Below are positions 35,824-46,566 of a stretch of 64,000 bases of DNA, piece by piece. Positions within the stretch are counted from its first letter, which is position 1; every line of letters starts with the position of its first letter. The notes under the pieces were generated by a model. It saw only the letters and a list, made by a program, of their open reading frames with translations. It ran no database searches and was not told the DNA's origin. A program made the position numbers and the translations under genes. Source of the DNA: Malania oleifera (Eukaryota > Streptophyta > Magnoliopsida > Santalales > Ximeniaceae); contig NC_080423.1 of assembly GCF_029873635.1 (NCBI RefSeq), positions 91,557,191-91,621,190 on the forward strand. The letters are read 5' to 3'.

Positions 35824-36072
35824 ATATGTAGTAGATAGTATTGATTAAATGGTAAAGTCTTTGGGAGAGTTTTCTCTATGTATGTAATCTTCTGATGTAT
35901 CTTTTGGGTAACCACGGTATTCCTCCGCCATATGTGAGGATATGTAATGAATTTAGGCCAAAGTCACTTTGTAGATGATGGTCGAGTCTTTTGTAAGCGA
36001 AATTATAAGAAAAGATTATGTTAGCAATTAGTAGTAAATTTCGAGGACGAAATTCTTATAAGGAGACGAGAT
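35824..36072 (+). other. Post-pol region with shared motif and polypurine tract
   Basis: GTAACCACGGTATTCCTCCG (35908 onward) with CATATGTGAGG and TAATGAA matches the blocks at 3481 and 52973. The inverted motif AATTTCGAGGACGAAATT lies at 36037-36054, and the purine run AGGAGACGAGAT abuts the 3' LTR. Confidence 0.75.
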
Positions 36073-36336
36073 TGTAGAGACCCAAACCTGTATGAGTAGG
36101 ATTCGTCGATGAAGGATCACATTCATCGATGAAGTCCTTCAGAGCCTCGTCGATGAGAGAATGCCGAGGGATTTCGGGAGGTTCTCGGGAAATCCTCATC
36201 GACGAAATTCAGGGCCTCGTCGATGATTTTTGTGGTGGATTCGTCGACGAAGACGCCGCCTCGTCAACGAATTGGACCGGGTCAAAGGCCTTATAAATAT
36301 CCCATTTGAGTTGCTTAGGAGTTCAGATTCTCCCAA

Positions 36337-36420
<84 letters not shown>

Positions 36421-38148
36421 CTAAGTTGCGAATCTCTCTCTCTCTAGGATTCTTTGCCGTTCGTCATCCGTTTCCAAAAATGGAGGGTATTGCGTGGATC
36501 AAAAGAGAAAAGTCTACAATTTTAGCGGATCGAATCGTCGTTTCAAAGATTTTTGGGTTTTTCCCAAAAATCGAGGTAGGGAGCTGATCTTAGTTTTGAT
36601 TAGATATTTGGATAGTAGTTGAAGTTGTAGTAAGATTTTGTTCTGTGGTTTTAGGTTTTCGGGATCTAGGGTTGTCGATTTGGACCGTGTTCGTACGAAG
36701 TTTCATTTCGAGTATAAGGTAAGGGAAATTTGATTACAACAGTATTTTTAGAAAACTAAACCGCTAAAAAGCTAGTTTATGTTATTATGTATGATTTAAC
36801 TGCTTATTTGCTAAATTCTACCAAGTAGAAATGATGGTTTTATGATTTTACGATTTTTGGAAAAAACGAGGATTTCGGTGTATGATCTCCAAACTTTACA
36901 AAAATCATTTATTTACATTTATACTATAGTAGGAGAGGCTCGAATCCTTTACTTATTCATTTAAATGATGTTTACTTGATTTCTATCATTTATCGAGTTT
37001 TTGGATTAAACTTGTGTGATATATGTTGAAACGGAAATGAATGGATTTTCTATACTATTGATATAGAATATGGGAATGAATTTCCAATTTGTTATATTGG
37101 GAACGTGACAAACGGAGGCCGGTGATACACTGAGCTGAATCAGTAAACAAAGAGGGGTAAACCGAGTGGAAAGGCGCCAGTTTGAACCCAATGTGACTAT
37201 CTGAATTTGTGAAAAATACTGGAATTGAACAAGTTACTGTTTTGCTATAAATTGTATATATGATACTGGAACCACAGCTTGTGACCAAAATAGGTTGAAA
37301 GAAACTTCAGTAAAAGGGGTTGAAAAACACTTCAGTTCGGGGGTTGAAATAAACTCCTAGGGTTAGGTACCGATGCTAGCAGTACAATGCAACCATACAT
37401 GAGAAATCAGTATGAGTACATTAGATGGTCCACCTGCGAGGAGTTAGTAAGCTGCTGGTAAAAATAAACCAGGGGGCGGTCGGATCATAAAAGATGCTCG
37501 GCTTTTGTCTGCACGAACACGACACTGTCAGAGGCAATCAGTGCACAACCCATGCCACGAGGTAAATAGGCAAACCGTCATACCAAGCTGGAGTTGTTCT
37601 AATAGTCATATGCATGATTTAAATACTTTATGTGCAAATAAATGTTATGTGATACAGTATTATAAACAAATGTTTTGAATGCATGAGTTCTTATTAAAAT
37701 ATGCATGTATGCGGTCACACACTGTTGTAACTCCTTCTTCCTTACTGAGAGGTATCTCACCCTATCTTACAACCTTTGTTTTCAGGTCCATCAGGACGTC
37801 GGTCCTAGTAAGAAAAGGGACTAGGGAGATAATTTTTGGTTAGCTTACGTAAGCATATGAATTTTGTATTAAACTTGGAGGAAGTTCCTTTTTGGAGGGT
37901 TATAATAATGAAAATCATTCTAAGTCCAAATTTATGTAAATTATGGATGTATTAGTAAGCTCTGGTATAAGTCTAGTAGAAATCCCAATGGATGTTTATG
38001 TTTTTTCGCTACATTTACATCATGATTGTGTATGATTTATACTCGTATGTCCCTATTTAGGGCAGGTTGTTTCCATATCTTGAACAGGTATAGGTATTTG
38101 GTATAAGAGAGTGACACCTGGGTTCATATAAAGGGTTGAGTCGTTACA
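36073..38148 (+). repeat. 3' LTR of the Tekay element
   Basis: 2076 bases, TGTAGAGACCC to GAGTCGTTACA; about 85 bases longer than the 5' LTR, almost all from expansion of the CT run (36338-36421). U3 boxes at 36103-36275 and TTATAAATA at 36291-36299. The intron-like sites and the TGCAACCA block are retained. Confidence 0.92.
36338..36421. repeat. (CT)n microsatellite in the 3' LTR
   Basis: About 84 bases of nearly pure CT. The same place in the 5' LTR has 18 bases (18475-18492), so the run has grown or shrunk since insertion. Confidence 0.9.
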
Positions 38149-38273
38149 CGCGTCCACGTCGATGAGCCCAAGAAGACTTTTTGTCGACAAGGGCCTGTTG
38201 TGTCCCCCTTTTAAAATTCTTTTTCCCTATCTTTTTTTATTATTTAATTCCCATAATTATACGGGTTACTACA

Positions 38274-38391
38274 ACCTTACTCATTCCTTATTACATGAGA
38301 ATATCCTTGACTCTCCTTTACTATAAACCAAAATTTTCGATTCCATCAAATTTGACAATGTCAATCCTACAGACAATGATCCCGATGTCAT
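38274..38391 (-). pseudogene. Ty1/copia gag, N-terminal fragment
   Basis: On the minus strand an ATG at 38391, close behind the primer site, begins MTSGSLSVG. After a frameshift the sequence gives KFDGIENFGL and RRVKDILM, the conserved start of copia Gag ([KF]DG.NF..W...KD.L.QQG). Two consecutive TAA codons stand where QQ is expected, consistent with CAA-to-TAA transitions. The frame is cut by the minus-strand LTR at 38273 and resumes at 16090. Confidence 0.75.
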
Positions 38392-38401
38392 AACAACAAT
38401 C

Positions 38402-38413
38402 GCTCTGATACCA
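38402..38413 (-). other. Primer-binding site of the copia remnant (tRNA-iMet type)
   Basis: TGGTATCAGAGC on the minus strand, six bases inside the copia LTR. It shows that 38420-39010 is a 5' LTR in minus orientation. Confidence 0.88.
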
Positions 38414-38419
38414 ATTTAA

Positions 38420-39010
38420 TGTGAATAATGATCAGATAAAGGATGCACAGTGGAATAAAAACGCAACAAGTAAATCAATCACAACCAGTAAACAAGAAAT
38501 AGCAAACACAACAATAAGATTTACGTGGTTCGGCAAAAACTACATCCATAGAAGCAATGACACAAGAATTTCACTAAGGAAATATCATAGTACACAATAC
38601 ACTTCACAAATGATCACTCACGCTGTTTGTACACGCCCAGAATGACATATATAATAGTCCCTCAGAAGTTTCCCTCCAATTACCCAACCACCCCAATGTT
38701 CAAATTCAAAATTCAAAAAACTGCAGCCTAGAACTACTCACCGATGAGAACAGGGGATTCGTTGAAGAGACAAAAAATGACACTCGTCGACTAGTCTGTC
38801 CACTCGTTGACGAGCCCATTTTTCTACTCTCGGTATCTTAGAAACTCTGAATTTTTCTTACTCTCTTAATCTCCTTGTCGACGAGGATAGGGCACTCGTT
38901 GACGAGTCCCTGCTGCTACTTTGCACCAAGAACACATTCATATGTTTTTCTTCTCTTTGTTTATAACCCATAAAGTATAAGAGCCACACCATAAATAACA
39001 GCTATCAACA
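38420..39010 (-). repeat. Ty1/copia 5' LTR
   Basis: 591 bases; on the minus strand TGTTGATAGCTG to CATTATTCACA. It contains GCCGAACCACGTAAATCTTA, a motif common in copia LTRs, and a TATATA run at 38645-38655. Boxes of the CTCGTTGACGAG / CTTGTCGACGAG type occur at 38735-38925, like those of the Tekay-like LTRs. The partner LTR is lost. Confidence 0.85.
38735..38925 (-). promoter_or_regulatory. TCGTCGACGA-type boxes in a copia LTR
   Basis: At least five boxes (TTCGTTGAAGAG, CTCGTCGACTAG, CTCGTTGACGAG, CTTGTCGACGAG, CTCGTTGACGAG) lie upstream, on the minus strand, of the TATATA run at 38645-38655, the same order as in the gypsy LTRs. Confidence 0.6.
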
Positions 39011-40165
39011 TTAACAATTGATGAGGACAATCAAGACATTCTTGACCATTACAAACACAATTATCCATTTTAAAATTCTTGAAATGATATATGATTTCAA
39101 AATAATAATAATAATAGGATAATGAGGACAATAATGCATAAATACAATAATGTTGAGTGAAGAGGGAAAAATAGTAACCCTATGTTTGGGGGAAGCCTTG
39201 AGTTTGGATGTGTGAATTTGAAAAATATGTAATACAAAATTTGTATTAAATTTTGTTCAAATCCATCAAAAGTCAAATCCAAGGTCCGAAATCTAAGGTC
39301 TCTCTCAAAGTTCTAGAGGTATAGATTCAAACCTTAGATTTGAATTTTGATGAATTTCGATAAATTTCAATACAATTTTGTATTACATCTTCTCCATTTA
39401 AAAGGTTCTTAAACTCTGAAGTTGTGTTAACGAGAGTTACTTTTAATTGAACAAATTATCTTCTTAAATCAAAAAAATTTATAGTCATAACAAGTTAACA
39501 ACCTTGCCTTTTAGGTGTTGGCAATTTATGACATGTAATCTTTTAAAATTAATATTGTGAAAATATTCTTTATTTTTTTAGTATTTAGTTTTTTTATAAA
39601 ATATAAATAAAAATAACTCGATTAATAGAATGTATATACAAGTAACTTCTCATTCATTTATACAAGTAAACTTTCATTTTAAATATAGATCAAAATGAAT
39701 ATATTAAGTTCATATTTGGTATGCAAAATCAATTTACAAAAATTGAAATTAATTTTTTTTGAAAATTTGTATGTTAAAAATTGTTAACTTAGTGTTTGAG
39801 AATTTGAAGTTCAATTTTAAATTTAAAAAATTATATGAATTTGAATTTGAATAAAACATAATTTTTTTTACGTGTTGATATAATAAATACTGTCTTTATT
39901 ATGGCAACAAAAAGTAAAAATATTTTGTAGGTGAAAGGTTGTCAATTGTTTTAATTTTTAAAAAATTAAAAGTAATTAAATTAAAATTTTGAATTACACA
40001 CTGTTTGGTTATCATCATTATTAGTTTTGAACATGTCCATGTTGAGCTTGAGACTTTAGATTATATAATGAAAAGTATTTCATCTCTTATTCCATATTTA
40101 ATTTTGTAGTCCCTCAAAGTTTAAACTGAATATCTTAATAGAAAAAGCAATTTCAAATATTCAAT
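39011..40165. other. AT-rich non-coding stretch
   Basis: No gene. It holds the foldback element at 39227-39388. The end (40060-40165) is related to 45750-45880. Confidence 0.5.
39227..39388. mobile_element. Foldback (MITE-like) element
   Basis: Inverted arms of about 57 bases, 39227-39284 and 39332-39388, start ATGTAATACAAAATT and end in CCAAGG / CCTTAG. They match with scattered changes. Total length about 160 bases, no coding capacity. Confidence 0.65.
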
Positions 40166-41099
40166 CCCCTTGTCGCGACGTCCCGGACCCGCTAGAGACC
40201 ACTCTGGCAACTGGGTGTGGCTGCGAACAGGGAAAAATGAATGTGTATTTTGAAAGTATTTTTCGTGGAAAAACAATGTGTGATGGAGTCGTCACTAACC
40301 TTTTGGAGTGCGGTTAGAACACTTGATTGCTATCCTATTAGGGATAGAATCGGTCTACGTTACCAGAGTCAGGTTCGGGAGTACGGTTACGCGAGAGGAA
40401 GGTATTAACACCCCCTACGCACCCATTCTTACAAACGGTACCAAATTAATCGAAAATTATCCCAAAATAAATCTAATAAGCATTTGAAAATTACTTCCTT
40501 CCAAAAAATCAAAGAAAGTGCACAAAACATATACTATATAGGTATTTCCTCGGAACCGGGGTCGTCCAATATTTCAAAGAGTCGATACCCTTTGTTGCGA
40601 TCATTAGGATGGGAAAATCGAGAAAATAAGGTACAAAATACGCTCTCGAGGGTTTTGAAATTTATAGGTTTTCCTACGTAGGAAAATACTATTTCAGGAG
40701 GTTTTTGGAATTTGTTCGGGATGAAAACGATTTTCTAGGCCTAACAAACATTTTTTTAAAAAATTTTTTCTAAGTGTGAAAACAATTTTTTTGTGATTTT
40801 AGTGATTTTTTAATATTTTTCCTGAACTTCAAAATAGCACAAATAAAATTAAAACAAAAAACCATGAAGGTAAGTCGAAAAGCTTTTTTTTTTTTTTTTA
40901 ATTTTCTGAGTTTTTTTTTTAAAAATTTTATGGATTTTCTGTGAATTTTCTGGATATAATAATAAACAAGTGAAATGAAGAAAACCAGTGTGAACCGGTT
41001 CGTGGAATGAGTTCGTTAAGCACTGATCGGTCCAGGGGGGAAAACTAGTTTAAAGTCTTGGTCCAGACCATTAGTCAATACGGGTTGCCTTACGCGGGG

Positions 41100-43150
41100 G
41101 TTATGTGTGTTCAGGTGTATGTTAGAGTGCATGAATGATGCATAATGCGTGTATAAGCATGAATGCATGACCATGTGTATGCATGGATGTGTATGTGCGT
41201 GAATATGTGTGCATGCATGAATAAGCACATGCATGAATGTATGTGCATACATGAATGAGCATGTGCATGAATGTGTGTGCATGCATGGATGTGTATGTGT
41301 ATGATGTACCGCATTAAGGGTGAGTGCATGATTGAGTATGTGCATGAATGTGTGTGCATGCATGATTGGGTACGTGCATGAATGTGTTTGCATGCATGGA
41401 TGTGTACGTGTATGAATGTGTGCATGTGCATTGAGGGTGTGTGCATGATTGGGTACGTGCATGAATGTGCATGCATGCATGGATGTGCATGTGCATTGAG
41501 GATGTGTGCATGCATGGGTGTTGAGTGAATGTTGTGTATATGCATGAATGGATGAGGTCATGGGTGATGATGTACCGCATGAGCGTATGTGTGTATGGAC
41601 AAGAAGGAGCACGCATGCATGGTGTGTGTAAGTGTGCACATGAATACGCATGAATGTGCGTGCATGGACTAGAATACTCATGCATGCATGCATGAATGGA
41701 CAATGACCTAAATGATGATGTCATAGGTGATATCGGGATGCATGAGGTGGGTTGCATGCACGTACGTGTATGAGTATGTGATTATGTGCATTGCATGCAT
41801 GAGCACGTGAATGTGTGTGTTTTAGTGTAAGTGCACGCATGCATGTGCATGGATATGAATGTATGTGTTCGAGTGTGAGTGCATGCATGGGTATATGAAT
41901 GTGGGTGTATATGAATGCATGCGTGCATGTGTATGCGTGAAATTGCATGCATGTATGTGTAGGTGAATGCATGTGTATGTGTATGCATGTGTATGTGTGA
42001 AATTGCATGCTTGTATATGCATGTGCATGTGAGTGTGTATGAATGCATGCATGAATGTGTATGCGTGAAATGGCACGCATGTATATGCATGTATGTGGAT
42101 GTGGGTGTGTATGAATGCATGCATGAATGTGTATGCGTGAAATGGCACGCATGTATATGCATGTATGTGGATGTGGGTGTATGTGTATGCATGGGTATGA
42201 ATGAAATTGCATGCCTGTGTGATTTATGTAAGTGCTTGGGTATGTGGAATGTGTGGGTATGAGTGAAAATGTGTACACAAGTGTGTACGTGTGTGCACGA
42301 ATGTGTGTAAATAATATGTGTAAAGTGTGTGTGCATAAATGTGTGTAAACAACATGTGTAAAGTGTGTGTGCATAATTGTGTGTAAATAACATGTGCAAA
42401 ATGTGTGTGCATAAATGTGTGTAAAGGAAATAATATATAAGTAAGTAAATGTTAGTATGTAAGTTAGCATGTGTTAGTATGCAAGTTAGAATACAAGAAA
42501 TTAAATGTAAGTACACAAGAAATTAAAAGGGTGCGGAAAAGTAAGTGTTAGAGCCCAAATAAATAAATGTTAGTATATAAGAAATTAAAAGGGTTAGTAT
42601 GCAAGTAAGTTAAAGTTAGGGTGTAAGAAATGTAAATGTCAGTATGTAGGAAAATAAAAGTTAGTAAGAGTTAAAGTACAAATAAATAAATGTTAGTATG
42701 CAAGTAATTAAAAAGTTAGTATGCAGAAAATTAAAAGTTGGAGTGCAGGAAGGTAAATGAAGGTAAATGTTAGTATACAAGATATATAAATGTTAGTATG
42801 AGTTAGTAAATGTATGAGTTAGGGTTAGTATGAATGCAAGTAAAGAAATAAAATGTTAGTAAGTAAATTAGTAGATTAGCATGTGAAGGTGTGTGAAAAA
42901 GTGTGTGAGCAGTGTATGTTATGGTGTGTGAATAGTGTGTGTAGATGTTTGTGTGTAATGAGTAAATAGTGTGTATTGTGTGTGAACACTGATGCTGTGT
43001 TAGTGGGTGCGTGAATGCTGAGTGTCTGCAGGTGTGTAAGGTAGGGGTGCATACGTGCAAACAGTGTGTGTATGTAGGTGTCCAAGTGTGTGTATGTAGG
43101 TATGCAGTATGTGTTGGTGTGTGGATAGGTGTGTGTCTTCACTCCAGCAT
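41100..43150. repeat. TGCATG/TGTG-rich minisatellite, about 2 kb
   Basis: Irregular repetition of ATGAATGTGTGTGCATGCAT-type units, grading into GTGTGTAAATAACATGTG units (42280-42420) and TTAGTATGCAAG...AAATTAAAAG units (42440-42860). The strand is an alternating purine-pyrimidine sequence over long stretches, which favours Z-DNA. The related LTR at 50060-50250 has only about 180 bases of CA-rich repeat. Confidence 0.9.
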
Positions 43151-44208
43151 ATTCATGAACAGTTTGCATGCATTGGAAAAATTTCCACATCATTAGTGCA
43201 TATATGAATCAACACATTACCAATAAACTCACAGCCGCAAATGGTCGAACACAAGGTGCTCACACATATGTCTATGTCTCAAAACTCCTGAAAACCCAAA
43301 TTAAAAATCAAATTTCAAAACCTCATGGAAGGAAATCCGAGATGAAGAACTCACCGTCCCCCTCAATGCCAGAGTATGACACTAACTCTAATGTCGAGTG
43401 GGTGAAAAAATGTTGTGCGTGAACAGTAGAGATGCTAGGTGTTGTGAGGCGACCTTGGTCGAGGCAAGTGGTTGCAGGTTCGGCATTGAGAGTCTGGTTG
43501 TGAGGATCTGGGAGTGAGAATGCCGGTGATCTGTTGCTGCGGTGAAACCGAGAGGGTGGTCAGATCTGGTGGAGCTCGCGGCCGAGGATGATGAATATGG
43601 TGGTGGTTGTGGAGGCTTGTGGCTGGTGAGGGAGACGATGGAGATGATGATGGTGACGGTGGAGGCTGGTGGATATGAACACGGGCTCGGTCAGTGGTGT
43701 TGCGTACCAACCACAATGGCTAGGGAGTTGGAGAGCAGTTGTAACGGTGGTCGTGGAATGACTGGATCTGCAAAGGTATAGAACCGTGGCCGAAGCTGTG
43801 CTCGTAGGGATGAAGCCGGTGAGGTGGCTAGAGGGATGAGGGCGGTGACGCAGTGAATAGAGATGGGAAGGGATCTGAGAGCATGGAGGTTGGTGTGGCG
43901 TGCGGGTGTTCAAAAAGAGGCGAAGGGCGATGGTGCCGGTGCTACTGTTGGGGGAGTGTTGCCGGGACTGAGGTTGGTTGATGGTGGCTAGTTTGAGCGG
44001 CGGTGCGAGGGAGACTCGAGAGTGAGGGAGAGAGGAAGTGAAAAATGTAAATTAGAGCTGGAGAGGGAGTGGACGGATGGAGAAGATGAACATTGAACAA
44101 TGCCCTCGGCCCCCCTGCCTGCGTGAATAGTGCCTATTTATAGGCTTTTAAAATAAAACCCTAGCCCCTTTTTTTGTTTTTGTTTTTTAACTTCTTTTGC
44201 TGTTTTTG

Positions 44209-44246
44209 TTTTAGAATAATAATAATAATAATAATAAGGTACTACT

Positions 44247-44289
<43 letters not shown>

Positions 44290-44326
44290 TACTAATGATA
44301 GTAATAATAATAATAATACTAAAAGT

Positions 44327-44361
<35 letters not shown>
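44209..44361. repeat. (AAT)n microsatellite
   Basis: About 150 bases of AAT units with short breaks, near the start of the minus-strand Tat/Ogre LTR. The plus-strand relative has the complementary (ATT)n at 49218-49266 in the same place. Confidence 0.9.
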
Positions 44362-44364
<3 letters not shown>

Positions 44365-44414
44365 CGGCACCTTTGTTATATTTGGTCAGGGCAAAATGGG
44401 GTGTTGACACCCCT

Positions 44415-46566
44415 TTTTAGGAAATATAGTTAATATGTGGATAAGTTTGTAAATTTAAAAAAAAAAAAAAAAACATGAACAAAATAATTTAAAAAAAAAA
44501 AAAAAAAGATAGAGCTTTAAGAGCTTCAAATTATGACTTTTAAAAGTTACTTAGGCTTTACTTGACCCCTATAACTTTTTAAAATGACCTTTTAAAAAAA
44601 GAGCGGATGAAAACAAGCTTTTTGAAATTATTTTAAAATATTTCCCTATAAAAAAATAAAAAAATAAAAAATAAAGCTATTAGAAAGAAAAAGTTGGCTT
44701 TGATGTTCGATAAAAGAATTGTGCGGTGCCTAAATGTATTTAAAAATACTAAAATAGATATATATACTTTTAGGAAATATAATAAATGCATTGATTGTGT
44801 TGCAATATTTGAAAAAAAATATTGAGGCCGGAAAAAAAGTTAATTTTTAACTTTTAAAAGTTTCAAGTCTTAGTTTGGCTGTGAGTGACTTTTTAAAAGA
44901 ACCTTTTAAAAAAAATCTAATTAAAAAAGAAACTTTTTGAAACCCCCCAAATGAAAAAAAGAGTTGTTAGAAAGAAAAAACTAGTTTTGATGATTGGTGA
45001 AAAAGTCGTAAGGTGTCCAAAAATATTTAAAATGACTAAAACCGATATATTTTTTTACATAATATAATTAGTGCATTGATATTTTTGTAATATTTGAAAA
45101 AAGAAATTAAGGACAACAATAGAATTGAATAATTTGTTGTAGAAAAAAGCTAGCTTTTGAGCTTTTAAAAGCTCATAAAAAAAGGTTAAAAACTGACTTT
45201 TAAAAGTTGAAAAAGTTATTTATCAAATACATGTAATCCAATTTTTATTTTTGAAAATGAAAAGGCACAACAAAAAAGGAGGTCAAACTCCCAATTCTGT
45301 AACTTTTAAAAGCTCACCAAAAAAGTTAAAAACTAACTTTAAAGTCGAAAAATCTATTTACCTAAAGGTAAAAAATGAGGGTCAAACTCACACTAAGAAA
45401 ACTAAATGCTAATTTTTTAAAAACTAAAAAATTTATTTACCAAACACGTTATTCCTAGTTTCATTTCTTACAAGGAGAATTTCATCTAAGAAAGGAGGTC
45501 AATTCATCATAAATTAAGATTTTGAATGAGGAAATTATACAGGGTATCTCCCCCTCCACATGTTTGTGCGTCTATATTTTAAATGTTAGATATGTGACCA
45601 GTTGGTTCTACGTTCATTAATATTAAAGGGGCACTCATTTTCAATAAGTATATAATTTAGAAAATAGATACACAAACATATGGAGGAAGAGGTCCTCTAT
45701 ATAATTTCTCTTTTGAATGTTCTCTAATTTTCTTTACTCAATTAGAGGCCAACACTGTTAAATTATATAACAAGAAACATCTCATCTTTTATTGCATTTA
45801 TATTTATTTTCTACCGCTCTCAAAGTTGGAAGTTGAACTTCCATAAAAGAGATACTTTTAAATATATAATCTCCTCTTTTAGGAGCATAAATAATGCATG
45901 GATAATTTTACAATGTTCAAAAAGAACAAGGACACACAAAAGAACCTAATAATTTGTTTTAAAAAGTTAGCTAAACCTTGTTTTTTAAAAAAATAAAAAA
46001 TAAAAAACTCAAAAATTAAGGGTTAATTTAGTTGTGAAAAATATTTTCATTTCTTATTTTAGTTTCTAAAGAAGTAGAAAAAAAAATTAGTAAAACTTTG
46101 ACAACATTTGAATAAATTAATGAACAAAAATAAAAAAAATTTGACACTATTTGTGTAGAGATTTGGAAAATAGGAATAATAAGAAAAAGGGAAAGAGGAA
46201 AATGGTTTGGTAAGGACCAAACCCGACGGTCTTCTAGAGTGCCCAGAAAACCATCGAAGGTATTGTATTTACCGCGGACCGGTTACAGGCGAAACGGTAA
46301 AAAGGGGTTGGTTAAATCAATGTTTGTTTATGGTTAGCATGTTGTCACCAAAGTGATCTTGCTAGGAAAAAAAAATTATAAACGTTGATTGAAATATGTT
46401 TTTGTGAAAATTATTACACAATGGTAATTTGATTATTATGGTTTACGCAAAGGTGTACCAACTTTCAAGTAATCATTGAATTAGTCAGGATAATTAAAAG
46501 AATGGTAGTAAGATCGGGATGGATGCCCAAAGGTGACAAACCAATCAAACTTTAGAAAGGTTATCA
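44415..46566. other. AT-rich diverged repeat region
   Basis: No gene. Phrases such as TTTTAAAAGTT, TTAAAAACTAACTTT and TTTACCAAACA, and a block near ATAATAAATGCATTGAT.TTGTAATATTTGAAAAAA, recur near 44430, 44771, 45059 and 45890. The block at 45750-45960 resembles the two flanks of the Tat/Ogre solo LTR joined together. Confidence 0.45.

Larger units (their letters stand above)
18230..38148 (+). mobile_element. Tekay/Del chromovirus element, complete outline, carrying two inserts
   Basis: It has 5' and 3' LTRs, a tRNA-Met primer site, gag, protease, RT, RNase H, integrase, a chromodomain-type tail and a polypurine tract, all in order on the plus strand. Target duplication CACGT / CGCGT (18225-18229 and 38149-38153) inside the minus-strand LTR. 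After removing the Athila element (20818-28878) and the solo LTR (30078-32803), each with one duplication copy, about 9.1 kb remains, a normal length for Tekay. All reading frames are broken. Confidence 0.9.
16091..38273 (-). mobile_element. Minus-strand Tekay-like solo LTR, split by a 20-kb insertion
   Basis: On the plus strand the ends read TGTAATGACCC (16091) and GGGTTACTACA (38273); on the minus strand the LTR therefore starts TGTAGTAACCC and ends GGGTCATTACA, like its relatives. Target duplication GCCTT / ACCTT (16086-16090 and 38274-38278). The inner part 18230-38148 is a later Tekay element, leaving an LTR of about 2.26 kb. On the minus strand it shows U3 boxes (38150-38200 and 18105-18229), a TATA box, a CT run (seen as GA at 18004-18029), a donor-like TTAG|GTAAGGG near 17525 and an acceptor-like TTTTTCAG|G near 16420. 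Confidence 0.8.
40171..44409 (-). mobile_element. Tat/Ogre-type solo LTR
   Basis: 4239 bases. On the minus strand it starts TGTCAACACCCCATTTTGCC and ends GTCGCGACA. A perfect target duplication CCCCT flanks it (40166-40170 and 44410-44414). It matches the plus-strand LTR at 49179-63281 at the start (TTTTGCCC..), in the GC-rich CACCAGATCTG...TCGGTTTCACC block (43480-43720 against 49610-49770), and at the end (GGTTAGAACACTTGATT.C, CACCCCCTACGC). It is about twice as long because of the minisatellite at 41100-43150. The long open frames here are products of that repeat. Confidence 0.88.

Noticed and set aside
38402..38413. tRNA-like match TGGTATCAGAGC as part of a tRNA gene
   Set aside because: Only the 12 bases complementary to the tRNA 3' end are present, next to an LTR end; the same holds at 20223 and 54370.
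41016..42516. Long overlapping minus-strand reading frames rich in His, Thr and Ile
   Set aside because: They are translations of the TGCATG/TGTG minisatellite in the Tat/Ogre LTR; open frames exist in several phases at once and no domain is present.
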